Counted from the first letter of the stretch, positions 26,263 through 34,924 are shown. The stretch is DNA of 64,000 nt from CAZKCI01 sp964551475 (GCA_964551475.1 CAZKCI010000023.1:1-64000); one strand, 5' to 3'. Numbers and translations: made by a program. Notes: generated by a model from the sequence alone, not told the origin.

Positions 26263-27015
26263 ATGAGCCTGCGGAAACGAGCATCCAGTGTGCTGAAAAA
26301 TCCCCGGTCTCTCCTCTCGACCCTCCGCGCCCGCCTCGATCCCTTGCGCTACTGGGGGCCGCAGGGCTACCGCGCCGGACGCTACTGGTCGGATCGCCTC
26401 GCCCGCTTCCGTTCCGACCTCCGGGGAGTGGGAAACGCCTCGCTCACCTCCGCCGAGAACGAAAAGCTCCACCGGGAGGGGGCGCAGGTCTTCCTCTCCC
26501 TCTGCCGGGGAGAGGGGATCGACTTCCCCCGGGCCCGCCTCCTCGACATCGGCTGCGGGACCGGCTACTACGCCTCCCTCTTTCGGGAGGGCGGTGGGAA
26601 AAGTTATCTCGGCGCCGACATCACCTCTGTCCTCTTCCCCGATCTCCGGAGCCGCTTCCCCGGTTTTTCCTTCCGCCGGATCGATGTCTCCCGGGAGCGC
26701 CTGGAGGGCGCTTTCGATCTCGTCATCATGATCGACGTCGCACAGCACATCACCTCTCCCGAGGGGTTCGCCTTCGCGATGAAAAACGTCCGGGAAAGCC
26801 TGGCGCCGGGCGGGCGCTTCATCGTCACCTCCTGGCTCGATCGCAACGCCCGCAGGTCCTTCTACGAGATCGCGCGGGGAGAAGAGGATTACCGGGCGGC
26901 CTTCCCCGGCTGGCGGATGAGCGCACCCCTCCCCTTCCGCGACAAGAAGATATTCTCCCTCAGGCCCCCTAACCAAGGGTCGATGGGTAAGGGTAAGGAA
27001 GACGATTCGAAATGA
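26263..27015 (+). CDS. SAM-dependent methyltransferase
   Basis: The product has 250 residues from ATG 26263. An in-frame GTG at 26197 lies inside a repeat and is rejected. ARLLDIGCGTGYYASLFREG is motif I, YLGADITSVLFPDL motif II, FDLVIMIDVAQHITSPEG motif III and SLAPGGRFIVTSW motif IV. The final residues (PPNQGSMGKGKEDDSK) come from a half copy of repeat family D. The stop overlaps the SGNH hydrolase start by ATGA, so the two are coupled. Confidence 0.82.
   Translation: MSLRKRASSVLKNPRSLLSTLRARLDPLRYWGPQGYRAGRYWSDRLARFRSDLRGVGNASLTSAENEKLHREGAQVFLSLCRGEGIDFPRARLLDIGCGTGYYASLFREGGGKSYLGADITSVLFPDLRSRFPGFSFRRIDVSRERLEGAFDLVIMIDVAQHITSPEGFAFAMKNVRESLAPGGRFIVTSWLDRNARRSFYEIARGEEDYRAAFPGWRMSAPLPFRDKKIFSLRPPNQGSMGKGKEDDSK
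26967..27001. repeat. Half copy of repeat family D
   Basis: CCTAACCAAGGGTCGATGGG followed by TAAGGGTAAGG is made of family D words. It is in frame and encodes the C-terminal tail of the methyltransferase. Confidence 0.6.
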
Positions 27016-28040
27016 TGAGCTCGCCAAGGAAATGGCTGATCCTCTTCCTCGTCGCGGCGGTACTCATTGCGGCGATCCTGTATGTTTTCGATCTCGCCTT
27101 CAGCCCCTACCGGAGGCTCCCCCCCAACGGCACTGTCGACGGAGTCTTCCGCACCTGGGGCTATCCGGTCGAAACAAACCGCTTCGGCTTCCGGGAGAGG
27201 GACTTCGCCGCGCCCAAACCCTCCGGTGTTTTCCGTGTCATGGTTCTGGGCGACTCTCTCACCTGGGGCGGCGGGCTGCGAGCGGATCAGCGATACACCG
27301 CTGTCTGCGAAGAATGGTGGCAAATGTATCAATCCGGGAGAAAGGCCGAAATCCTGAACTTCGGCATCATCGGGAGCCCCACCACGGTCCAGAGGGACAC
27401 GTTGAAACGCTACGGGCCGATCGTCCAGCCCGATCTCGTCGTCGTCGGCTTCTGTTTCAACGACACGCAGACGAAGAGCCAGTACCACAGCGCGGAGAGG
27501 GAACGGGTCGACCGGAGCCTTCCCGGGCGAGCGGTCGCCTATCTCTCCAGCGGCCTGCGCCAAACAGGTCTCATCTACACATCGAAGCTCATCTACGACG
27601 GATTCTACCGCCTGATGGAAATGGTCGGGCGCGTCCCGGTCTGGCCGGACGCCCTGGACCGGACCTATGACAAGACGTCGCCGGAATGGAAAAACTTCTG
27701 CGCGGCCCTGCGGGAGATCAAGGACGAGGCGGAACGGCTGACCGGCCGCCCTCCCCTCTTCGCCGTCCTCAACCAGGGTTTCTGGCGCGACCGACCCACC
27801 GACTACGGCCATCCCGACGCCAACCTTGAGCGCTACCTCCGCTGGTATCATCGGGCGGAGGCGGCGGCGCGGGAGATCGGCTTTTTTACCTACAACCACG
27901 AAGAGGAGATCGCCAGAGAACTCAAGGACCGGCCGCTCTCGGTCAACGCCGTGGACGGCCATCCCTCGGCCGAGCTGAACCGCGTCTACGGGGAGAAGCT
28001 CTACCGGGAGCTGGAGACGGCTCTCCTCGCCGATCCTTAG
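27012..28040 (+). CDS. Membrane-anchored SGNH/GDSL-type hydrolase
   Basis: The product has 342 residues. An N-terminal anchor (WLILFLVAAVLIAAILYVF) puts the enzyme in the periplasm. VMVLGDSLTWGGG carries the catalytic Ser82 (block I). NFGIIGSPTTVQ is block II, VVVGFCFNDTQ block III with Asn, and DGHPSAELN (Asp315, His317) completes the triad. Proteins of this kind deacetylate or acetylate polysaccharide. Coupled translation with the methyltransferase points to polymer modification. The 3' end overlaps the convergent methyltransferase gene by about 98 bases. Confidence 0.85.
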   Translation: MMSSPRKWLILFLVAAVLIAAILYVFDLAFSPYRRLPPNGTVDGVFRTWGYPVETNRFGFRERDFAAPKPSGVFRVMVLGDSLTWGGGLRADQRYTAVCEEWWQMYQSGRKAEILNFGIIGSPTTVQRDTLKRYGPIVQPDLVVVGFCFNDTQTKSQYHSAERERVDRSLPGRAVAYLSSGLRQTGLIYTSKLIYDGFYRLMEMVGRVPVWPDALDRTYDKTSPEWKNFCAALREIKDEAERLTGRPPLFAVLNQGFWRDRPTDYGHPDANLERYLRWYHRAEAAAREIGFFTYNHEEEIARELKDRPLSVNAVDGHPSAELNRVYGEKLYRELETALLADP

Positions 28041-28698
28041 CCGCCTTCTCCGCCAGAATCACCACGCCCGGCGCCAGGAACTCGACCGCCGGGCGCAATG
28101 CCAAGAGAGCCGGGAAGCGGCGGATGAGAGCCGCCCGACCGCGGCGGGAGAAGATGCCCTCGATGCGCAGGGGCGTGAAGCCGTTCTCCCTGAGCAGAGC
28201 GACCAGATCGCGGACGCCGAAGTAGTGGATGTGCCCCCCGTCGTAGTCGGAACCGGGTCGCGACGAGGTGAGGGGGAACGAACCTCCCAGGACCAGGCTC
28301 TTGAGTCTCCTCCAGTAGCGGATGTTGGGCGTGGAGAGGATAAGGAGCCCCCCCGGCCGGAGCGATCGTCCGATCCGGCCGATCAACGCGCCGGGATCGC
28401 GAACATGCTCGATCACGTCGAGACAGGCGGCGGCCGAGAGGTCCCGGCCGGGAAGCTCGCCCGCTTCGACATCCGCCTGCGCGACGAACACGCCCCTGTC
28501 CCGCGCGGCGCGCAGTCTCTCCCAATCGGCGTCAATCCCCACCCCCCTGCTGTACTTTTCCCGGCTTTCGATCAGAAAACGCCCCTCCCCGCAGCCGACG
28601 TCGAGAAGCGTCTCCACCGGGGGGAGGAGGCGGGCGGCGACCGCCTCGCGGCAGTGAGAAGGAAGCTGGGCGCGATCAATGGTATCCGGGGATTTCAT
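27943..28698 (-). CDS. SAM-dependent methyltransferase overlapping a convergent gene
   Basis: The product has 251 residues. TLLDVGCGEGRFLIESREKY is motif I, VGIDADWERLR motif II, AACLDVIEHVRDPGALI motif III and LRPGGLLILSTPN motif IV. The domain is complete by FLAPGVVILAEKAAKD. The last 30 or so residues are Arg/Pro-rich (GRASPRRRGSARPRDGRPRR) and antisense to the SGNH hydrolase C terminus, which suggests a lost stop codon. The start overlaps the upstream ORF6N gene by ATGA. Confidence 0.8.
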   Translation of the reverse strand: MKSPDTIDRAQLPSHCREAVAARLLPPVETLLDVGCGEGRFLIESREKYSRGVGIDADWERLRAARDRGVFVAQADVEAGELPGRDLSAAACLDVIEHVRDPGALIGRIGRSLRPGGLLILSTPNIRYWRRLKSLVLGGSFPLTSSRPGSDYDGGHIHYFGVRDLVALLRENGFTPLRIEGIFSRRGRAALIRRFPALLALRPAVEFLAPGVVILAEKAAKDRRGEPSPAPGRASPRRRGSARPRDGRPRR

Positions 28699-29246
28699 TT
28701 GGATGCCGCGCGCGCCCGATAATAAGACCGTTTCTCTCGCACGGCGAAGCCGATCCGCCGGCGGGCACGGCGAGGCGGATTCATCAATCGGCGCAGAGCA
28801 GTGAAGACGACGCGGAACTGGGCGTCGTATTTTCTCTCCAGTTCGTCTAATTCCCTCGCCAGGCCGGAGTGGGTGGCCAGAATCTGCCGAAGCCGGATGA
28901 AGGCTCGCATGATGGCGATATTCACTTGAATGGCGCGTTGACTATTGAGGACGCTCGATAGCATCGCCACGCCCGGTTCGGTGAAAGCCATCGGCGGATA
29001 GCGTAGACCCAGGCGGTCGGATTTGGAGGTGCCAAATTGGCGCCTCCAATTTGTCAACTCTTGCTGATCCAACACAAACATGAAATCTACCGGGAAACGA
29101 TCGATGTTCCGTCGAACCGCTCTTTTCAGGGATTTGGCGTCGATCCCGTATAACAAGGCCAAGTCACGATCCAGCATCACCTTCTTCCCGCGCAGGAGTA
29201 GTATTTTGCTCTCGATCCGTTCCGTCAGAATCATCTTATCGCTCAT
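28695..29246 (-). CDS. ORF6N domain protein
   Basis: The product has 183 residues. The N-terminal ORF6N domain is clear: IESKILLLRGKKVMLDRDLA, LYGIDAKSLKRAVRRN, RFPVDFMFVLDQQELTNWR, YPPMAFTEPGVAMLSSVL and SQRAIQVNIAIMRAFIRLR. Such proteins are frequent in phages and mobile islands and are thought to bind DNA. The C terminus has a coiled region and a basic tail. Its presence next to a run of REP-like repeats marks an insertion-prone spot. Its target is unknown. Confidence 0.88.
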   Translation of the reverse strand: MSDKMILTERIESKILLLRGKKVMLDRDLALLYGIDAKSLKRAVRRNIDRFPVDFMFVLDQQELTNWRRQFGTSKSDRLGLRYPPMAFTEPGVAMLSSVLNSQRAIQVNIAIMRAFIRLRQILATHSGLARELDELERKYDAQFRVVFTALRRLMNPPRRARRRIGFAVREKRSYYRARAASK

Positions 29247-29322
29247 GGCACGCCTTCGCTCAACGGCTACCGCACCTGTTTGACGCGGTCGCTATCCCCG
29301 ACAGTCTTGATCCGCCCAGCCG

Positions 29323-29353
29323 GGCAATTTGACAATTTGACACCGTCCCTCCT
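29323..29353. repeat. Half copy of the GACAAGTTG...ACCGTCCC palindrome family
   Basis: CAATTTGACAATTTGACACC followed by GTCCCTCC matches one arm of the palindrome at 10762-10811 in its final ACCGTCCCTCC and in the repeated TTGACA words. Confidence 0.55.
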
Positions 29354-29406
29354 CCCCCAAGAATGTCGCTCCCACGAATCGACGAAGAGCGCGCGCCAGA
29401 GTCGAC

Positions 29407-29471
29407 TGTGGGAGGGGCGTCTCGCCCCGATCCAAGTCGGCGAGGATCGCGACAGGAATGTCGCTCCCACA
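29407..29471. repeat. Cloverleaf-type REP, family E copy 1
   Basis: The outer stem is TGTGGGAG with CTCCCACA. Inside are three arms: GGGGCG/CGCCCC, GATCC/GGATC and GCGAC/GTCGC. A half copy (GAATGTCGCTCCCAC) lies at 29361-29375. Full copies with the same plan are at 51696, 56018 and 58984. The outer word GTGGGAGC resembles REP ends known from Pseudomonas. Confidence 0.88.
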
Positions 29472-29498
29472 AACGGCGTGGCCGGATCAACAACGGGG

Positions 29499-31010
29499 TC
29501 AGTTTGATTTCATGCATCTGCTCACCCTCACCCTCTCCCCCTTCCGCACCGGCACGGGGGAATGGGGCCGTTCCCCCTCGCCCGCTTTCATCCCCAGATC
29601 GCGCGCCGTCCTTGAGGTCATCCCGACGACCAGCGCAAACAGGAAGGCATTGGCCGGGATATGAAAGTTGAAATCCATGAAGCTGTGGACGATGAGCGCG
29701 GTGGCGGAGGCGTATCCCCCGACGAGGAGGAAACGGCGGCTCAGGGGGCCGGGAAGAAGGGTCGGGGGGCGGCGGGACGACTTCCGCCCGGGCAGGAAGT
29801 CGGGATGGAGCGAGCGCAGCGGCAGGTAGAAGGAGAGCAGAGCGGCGAGGACGATAAGCAGGCCGATCATCCCCGTCTCCACGGCGAGCTGGAGATAGTC
29901 GTTCTCGGCGAAGGGGTAATCGTAGCGGGTGGAGAAGGACTTGTAGCGGCCGATCCCGTGCCCCTCCGGGTTGTAGACGAAAGCGAAGGTGTTGAGTCCC
30001 GTCCCGAGAAGGGGGTAGTCGCGGACGATCTCGATCGAATCGGACCAGACGCGCAGGCGGTGGGGGGGGGCCTTTCCGGTCGGGTGCAGGCGTTCGAGAA
30101 GCTGGTCCCAGCCGAAATAGGTGAAGGCGGTGAGGAAGAAAAGGAGGAGGACGAGGAGGGCCTGAACGATCGCCCGGGTGCGGGCGAGGCGCAACCGGCG
30201 GCAGAGTAAGGCGAAGAGGCCGAGGGAAAGGAGAAAAGAGAGGATCCCGCCCCGGGAGACGGTGAGAAAAAGGGCGAGGGCCATGATCAGAATCATGAAG
30301 ACCATCAGCGCCTGGACCGGATCGAAGCCGGAGGGCGAGCGGCGGCGGGGCCCCTTGTGGAGACGGTCGGAGAGGAAGAGGGACAGGGAGAGGGGGATGA
30401 CCATGGCGATGAAACCGGCAAAATGGTTGCGGTTGACGAAGGGGCCGAAGGGATGCGCCCGGGGGTCGCTCACCTTCCGGATCCAGTAGAGCTTCCCGGA
30501 CCAGCTGAACTTCTGGATGATCCCGAAGAGGGAGAGGACGAAGCCGAAGGCGGTGAGGACGAGGATCATCCGGGTGAAAACGGAGAGAGATTCGGCGTCG
30601 TCCGCCTCCGCGACCGCGAGAAAGACGGCCAGGCAGGCGATGAGGCGCATGAGCTCGGCGAGCGTCGCGGCGGGGCGGGAGGAGAGAGGACGCCAGCTGC
30701 CGGCGCCCTCGTTCCCGCCGGCGGGGGCAGAGGCGGAATGGAAAAGATCGTTCAGAGCGGGAGGCAGAGGAAGAAGCTGAAACAAGACCAGAAGAAAAAA
30801 GAGGCCCAGGCAGACGCCCAGGGGGGAGGCGAGCGACGGAAAACGGAGAGACCCCGCCCGCGCCTTGGACCAGAGGAGAAGAGCGAAGAGAACGGCGGCG
30901 CCAAGGTTGAGGACCGCGGAAGACCAGCCTTCGACGCCCCCGAAAGCCAGGGCGCCGAAGGCGACCAGGAGGAGAGCGCCCCAGGAAATCAAGGAAGCGA
31001 GCGATGTCAT
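29499..31010 (-). CDS. O-antigen ligase-like membrane protein (second Wzy/WaaL-type)
   Basis: The product has 503 residues with about 12 membrane segments. PFGPFVNRNHFAGFIAMVIP and LFLTVSRGGILSFL, then the periplasmic YPLLGTGLNTFAFVYNPEG and DYPFAENDYLQLAVETG are hallmark O-antigen ligase motifs. ATG 31010 overlaps the stop of the double GT-C gene by ATGA. The functional part ends near SRTARDLGMKA and the last 28 residues are encoded by a repeat. A second enzyme of this class alongside the one at 15002 suggests separate polymerase and ligase roles, or two polymers. Confidence 0.87.
   Translation of the reverse strand: MTSLASLISWGALLLVAFGALAFGGVEGWSSAVLNLGAAVLFALLLWSKARAGSLRFPSLASPLGVCLGLFFLLVLFQLLPLPPALNDLFHSASAPAGGNEGAGSWRPLSSRPAATLAELMRLIACLAVFLAVAEADDAESLSVFTRMILVLTAFGFVLSLFGIIQKFSWSGKLYWIRKVSDPRAHPFGPFVNRNHFAGFIAMVIPLSLSLFLSDRLHKGPRRRSPSGFDPVQALMVFMILIMALALFLTVSRGGILSFLLSLGLFALLCRRLRLARTRAIVQALLVLLLFFLTAFTYFGWDQLLERLHPTGKAPPHRLRVWSDSIEIVRDYPLLGTGLNTFAFVYNPEGHGIGRYKSFSTRYDYPFAENDYLQLAVETGMIGLLIVLAALLSFYLPLRSLHPDFLPGRKSSRRPPTLLPGPLSRRFLLVGGYASATALIVHSFMDFNFHIPANAFLFALVVGMTSRTARDLGMKAGEGERPHSPVPVRKGERVRVSRCMKSN
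29519..29594. repeat. CCCTCACCCTCTCCC element inside the 3' end of a CDS
   Basis: CACCCTCACCCTCTCCCCC, GGGGGAATGG and CCGTTCCCCC words form a G/C-rich partly mirrored element. On the minus strand it encodes the tail ERPHSPVPVRKGERVRVSR of the O-antigen-ligase-like protein. Confidence 0.6.
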
Positions 31011-34000
31011 CCGGTCCCCTCGCGCGGCTGCGAGACGATGGAGAGGAGAAGGAATATCAGAAGGGTCGCCATCAGATGAGGCGCATAGGACGGGCGGGAC
31101 CGGGGAGCGAGAAAAGGACGGAGGATGTCGTCGGGACGGGCGGGGAGGCGCACAGGCGCCGGGGCTTTCGTAGGCGCCCAGAGGTCCTCCAGTCCCCGCG
31201 GATCGGAGCGAATCCGGTCCCATTGGCCGAGAAGCGAAGCGGCGGGGAAGATGCGGATGGCGGGGTCGAAGGAAACAGAAGACTCGCGCAGAAGCCCCCA
31301 GTAGTAAAACTCGTTCTCGAAGAGGGAGGGCAGATAGCTCAGATAGGAGGGCGTCCGGAAGAGATCGCCGGAGGAACGGCGGGCGACCTCGCTGATCTCG
31401 TAGTATTCCTTCCGGGTATAGAACCAGGATCCGTGGGCGAGCTCGATGTAGTCGGAATACATCATCGCTCCCGGGGGTTCCTGGGCGGCCGACGCCGACA
31501 GGTCGTCCCAGGAGGCAGCCGGGCGGAGATCGGGCCAGGGGGACAGATCCTGGCAGATCAGCGTCGCCACTCCGTGGGGGATGAAATGTATCCAGGCCCA
31601 GGCTTTGACCCGGTCCGGCGCCCAGCGGGCGAGGCGAAAGGTCTCGAGCCTCCCCCAGTGGCTGAGAAGCAGGATAAGCATCAGAGCGCCGATCGCCCAG
31701 CGAAAAGGACGCCAGCGGCGGACGAGATCGCGGGCGGCGGCGGCCATGATGACGACGAGCGGTATCCAGGCCGGGAAGTAATGGCGGATGACCTGCGCTG
31801 CCCCCGTATACGTGACGGCGACGGCGGCGCCGAAGAAGAGGGCGAGCAGAAATCCGAGGCCCTCCGGCAAGCGGCGGCGGCGGACGGCCCCAGCCGCCCA
31901 GATGAGGGACGAGATGGCCGCCGCGGTCGCCAGGGGTCCTTCGGAGACGAAAAGGTAGCGCCAGAAAAACCAAAAATCCACCGGCAGCGCCCGGGCGTGG
32001 AGGAGGTTGTCCCGGAAGGTGGCGGCGAGGATGCGGTGATAGGGGACATAGGAGCTTCCGACCGTGCGGGTGGAAAGGAAGCTCAAGACCTCCCAGCCGA
32101 GCCAGACCGCGGCCGCTCCGCCGAGCAGGGCGATTCCGCCGACAACAATTTCTCTCCGGCGCGGCCCCCGGAACAGCCTCAGGATGCGCCAGACGCCGTC
32201 CACGGCGAGCAGGCAGAAACCCGGCCAGAGGTCGGACGAGCTGAAGAAGAGGCTGGCCCCGACGAGAAGGCCGGCGGCGAGGAAACGCCGGGGGCGGCCG
32301 GAGGACCGGGCGGCAAGGTAGGCCCAGAGGGCGAGGGCGAACCAGAGCCCGCCCCCGGTGGCATGGATCCCCCAGGTGGAGTAGGTCACGGCCCAGGGGG
32401 AGATCGCCCAAAGAAAGGCGGCGACCAATCCTGCCGCGCGGCCGGCGGCCCGCCGTCCCAGGCCGTAGATCAGGAGGACCGTGATCAGCCCCTTGCAACA
32501 GGTCCAGAACTGGATCGTCCGGGCCGAGGACCCCAGCAGGTAGTCGAGGAGACAGCGCTCCAGGAGGAAGAACGGCTTGGCCATCGAGGTGACGGTCTTG
32601 TTCACGTCGAGCTGGGTGAGGTGGACGGCGAGGATGAAGGGAGAGGCGATCCCCCGGCCTTGGAAGAGCGGGAAGGTCCTACCCTTCTCCACATAGGTCC
32701 GGTATTCGGCGTCGTCGCCGCCCATCTGGGAGAAGCGTTTCAACCCGTGGAAACGGAAGACGGCGGCCACGGCCAGAACGAGAGCGAGAACGATGACCAA
32801 CCGCGCGGCCTGGAGCCCCCGGACAAGTTCGGACGGCGCGGGCGCGGAGAGGAAGAGGACGAGGAGACCGAGGGCGAGAAGGGCCAAGAACGGCGGCCAA
32901 GCGCCCCGGAAGGGGAAGACCGCGAAACGGACGAAAGACCAGTAGATGTTCGTCCCCCGAGCCCCGTCTTCGTGGACCCATTTGACCGTGACCGCGTCGG
33001 CCGGACGGGGAGGATGGGCGCGAAAGGCGAGGACCGCCGCGACCGGGATGACCCGCAGGTCGGGGTCGAAAACCTCCTTCCTCTGGCGCACGAATCCCCA
33101 GTAGTAGTCCTCGTTCTCGTAAAGAAAGGAGGGGTCGGAGAGGTGGGTGCCGGCGCGGAAGGCCTCCCCCTCGATCGCCCGGCAGGACTGGGCGATCTGG
33201 AACATCTCGAGGGGATAATCCCAGATCCCCCGGGTGATGGCCAGGTAGTCGCCATAGACCAGGTAGAGCGGGCCTTGCGCCTTCTCCCTCTGGGCAAGCT
33301 CGGACCAGCTGTGGAATCGAGGAACCTCCGGCCAGAGAGCGGCGGGCTGATTGGCGGGGGCGAGGACGCGACCGGCGGGAGCGTTTTCACTCATCCAGGC
33401 GGCGAGGCGGAAAGCGCCCTGTCGGCTGTACCGGTAGACGAGAAGACTTTTCCCCGAGAAAAGGAGGGCGGCGAGGAGCAGGAGGGCAAGAATCGCCCCC
33501 CGGACGAAGCGGCGGGAACCGGAGAAAAGGACCCTCCCCTTGAGCCAGGAGGCGGCCAGCCCCCCGATCGGCGCCAGGGCGAGCGACCAGGCGAAGACAT
33601 AGTGGCGGGCGCACTGGGTCGAACCCGACCAGGTGGCGGCGGAGATCGAAGCGAGGGAGGCGGCGAGGAGAGCAAGCAGGGGGAAACGATCGGAACGGTC
33701 CGTTCGGAACACCGCCCGGACGGTCCAGATCAGCGAGACAATCCAGAGAATGAGCTGGGGCCGGCCTTCGGTGGCGTGGATCAGACGAAGCCAGAAAAGA
33801 TGATCGATCGGAAGCAGGCTGGCGTGAAAAGCGTTGTCCTCCGCGGTCTGGGCGAAGCCGGCCCAGAAGGGACGGTACGGAACCGCCAGGATCCGGGACT
33901 GGATGAGACCGAGCGCCTCCCAGAGAAGAGGGAGAAGGAGGAAACCGAAGAGGAGCGTGAGACAGCCGCGGAGCGCTTTCCGGCCGGGCGGGCGGGCGGC

Positions 34001-34714
34001 AGACCGCGCGTCCCCCTGGTAGCCGCAGGCTTGAGCCTGCGCTCCCTCCAGCCACCGGCGGATCGCGGCCAGGCCGAGAACGGCGACCGCCGGCCAGATC
34101 ACGGTCGGATTGGCCAGAACCGCCGCCCCGAGGCAAATCCCGACCAGCAGGGGAATAAAGCGCAGAGCGACAAGACCACGGAAGGCGAGAAGGAGGAAGA
34201 GGAGGCTGTCCATGGTGGGTATGCCGTATGTGCTGTAGCGGGTGAGCCAGGGGGAGACGGCGGCGAGGGAGGCGGCGATCAGGCCGGCCGCCGATCCGAA
34301 GAGGCGGCGGCCGATGGAGAAGACGACCAGAACGACGGCAAGACCGGAGATCGCCAGCGACCACTGCTGGCGGTACAGGGTCAGACCGACCGCGCCTTCG
34401 ATCGCCGAGAGCTTCAGCATATAGAGGGGCTTGGCCAGCGAGGTGAAGGCCATATCACGGTAGGAACGCCGGGCGAGGTCGTTGGCGACCATGAAGGGGG
34501 AGAAGGCCCTGAACGCGAATGAGGAAGAGGGATGGCTCAGGCGCCAGGAGGAGTAGCCGTCGCGGACGCTGTTGAGATAGGAGGCGTCGTCACCCGGCGT
34601 GGGGCCGTAGGTGGAGAGATCGAAGAGGCGGACCAGTCCCGCCAGGGCGAGGATCAGCAGGAGGATCGCGCCGACGCTGACAGCTGATTTTCTGGTCCTG
34701 GACGGAGAATTCAT
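31007..34714 (-). CDS. Tandem double GT-C glycosyltransferase (two GT39/ArnT-like units in one chain)
   Basis: The product has about 1235 residues from ATG 34714 (34750 is an alternative). Two homologous membrane units follow each other. Each has an acidic GDD motif after the first segment (TPGDDASY; MGGDDAEYRTYV), SLAKPL/SMAKPF, A.SPW..TYSTYGI or YSTWGI, and a soluble C-terminal block ending in ENE-YYWG and FDP..RV.P. Unit 2 begins near residue 628. The fold suggests transfer of lipid-phosphate-linked sugar outside the inner membrane. A single-unit paralogue is at 42446. A REP hairpin sits in frame in unit 1 (34024-34041), encoding GAQAQACGYQG. Confidence 0.83.
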   Translation of the reverse strand: MNSPSRTRKSAVSVGAILLLILALAGLVRLFDLSTYGPTPGDDASYLNSVRDGYSSWRLSHPSSSFAFRAFSPFMVANDLARRSYRDMAFTSLAKPLYMLKLSAIEGAVGLTLYRQQWSLAISGLAVVLVVFSIGRRLFGSAAGLIAASLAAVSPWLTRYSTYGIPTMDSLLFLLLAFRGLVALRFIPLLVGICLGAAVLANPTVIWPAVAVLGLAAIRRWLEGAQAQACGYQGDARSAARPPGRKALRGCLTLLFGFLLLPLLWEALGLIQSRILAVPYRPFWAGFAQTAEDNAFHASLLPIDHLFWLRLIHATEGRPQLILWIVSLIWTVRAVFRTDRSDRFPLLALLAASLASISAATWSGSTQCARHYVFAWSLALAPIGGLAASWLKGRVLFSGSRRFVRGAILALLLLAALLFSGKSLLVYRYSRQGAFRLAAWMSENAPAGRVLAPANQPAALWPEVPRFHSWSELAQREKAQGPLYLVYGDYLAITRGIWDYPLEMFQIAQSCRAIEGEAFRAGTHLSDPSFLYENEDYYWGFVRQRKEVFDPDLRVIPVAAVLAFRAHPPRPADAVTVKWVHEDGARGTNIYWSFVRFAVFPFRGAWPPFLALLALGLLVLFLSAPAPSELVRGLQAARLVIVLALVLAVAAVFRFHGLKRFSQMGGDDAEYRTYVEKGRTFPLFQGRGIASPFILAVHLTQLDVNKTVTSMAKPFFLLERCLLDYLLGSSARTIQFWTCCKGLITVLLIYGLGRRAAGRAAGLVAAFLWAISPWAVTYSTWGIHATGGGLWFALALWAYLAARSSGRPRRFLAAGLLVGASLFFSSSDLWPGFCLLAVDGVWRILRLFRGPRRREIVVGGIALLGGAAAVWLGWEVLSFLSTRTVGSSYVPYHRILAATFRDNLLHARALPVDFWFFWRYLFVSEGPLATAAAISSLIWAAGAVRRRRLPEGLGFLLALFFGAAVAVTYTGAAQVIRHYFPAWIPLVVIMAAAARDLVRRWRPFRWAIGALMLILLLSHWGRLETFRLARWAPDRVKAWAWIHFIPHGVATLICQDLSPWPDLRPAASWDDLSASAAQEPPGAMMYSDYIELAHGSWFYTRKEYYEISEVARRSSGDLFRTPSYLSYLPSLFENEFYYWGLLRESSVSFDPAIRIFPAASLLGQWDRIRSDPRGLEDLWAPTKAPAPVRLPARPDDILRPFLAPRSRPSYAPHLMATLLIFLLLSIVSQPREGTG
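34024..34041. repeat. REP hairpin embedded in coding sequence
   Basis: CGCAGGCT and AGCCTGCG pair perfectly around TG, preceded by GGTAGC. The site codes for AQAQACGYQ in a cytoplasm-facing loop of the double GT-C protein. No such loop is seen in unit 2 or in the paralogue. Confidence 0.7.
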
Positions 34715-34797
34715 CGAGGGGAAAGCTCTGCCATCAACCTGCGTTCTCATAGAGAATAACCGATCGGGAGAGGAGAAAACAGGGGAAACCCCGCAAA

Positions 34798-34820
34798 ATG
34801 AATGTCCTCCGGACATTCAT
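34798..34820. other. Hairpin in divergent intergenic region
   Basis: ATGAATGTCC and GGACATTCAT pair around TCC. It lies between the double GT-C gene (-) and the sulfatase-fold gene (+), next to a GGGG-AAA-CCCC mini-hairpin (34782-34792). It could regulate one of the divergent transcripts. Confidence 0.45.
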
Positions 34821-34835
34821 CGCGGGGCAAGCAGG

Positions 34836-34880
34836 AGGCATATTGAAATGATGAAATATATATGCAATATTAAGCGAAAG
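34836..34880 (+). promoter_or_regulatory. AT-rich stretch, candidate promoter for sulfatase-fold gene
   Basis: This is the most AT-rich run in the region (TTGAAATGATGAAATATATA and on to ATATTAAG). TTGAAA at 34843 and TATTAA at 34868 are spaced 19 bases, longer than ideal. The assignment is weak. Confidence 0.25.
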
Positions 34881-34924
34881 AGCGGCTGACCGACACGGCG
34901 GCTTTTCCGCCCTTCCTATTACCC

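Noticed and set aside
29407..29471. Cloverleaf as a tRNA gene
   Set aside because: There is no anticodon arm, no TTCGA-type T-loop and no CCA end. Multiple intergenic copies with variable arms fit a REP better.
31004..34522. Open frame of over 1100 codons on the plus strand
   Set aside because: It is antisense to the double GT-C gene. It is Glu/Gly/Arg/Asp-rich with no motif, whereas the minus strand has clear membrane segments and conserved motifs.
34821..34924. Small gene in the divergent gap before the sulfatase-fold gene
   Set aside because: There is no frame longer than about 30 codons with a ribosome site. The AT-rich run fits a promoter better.
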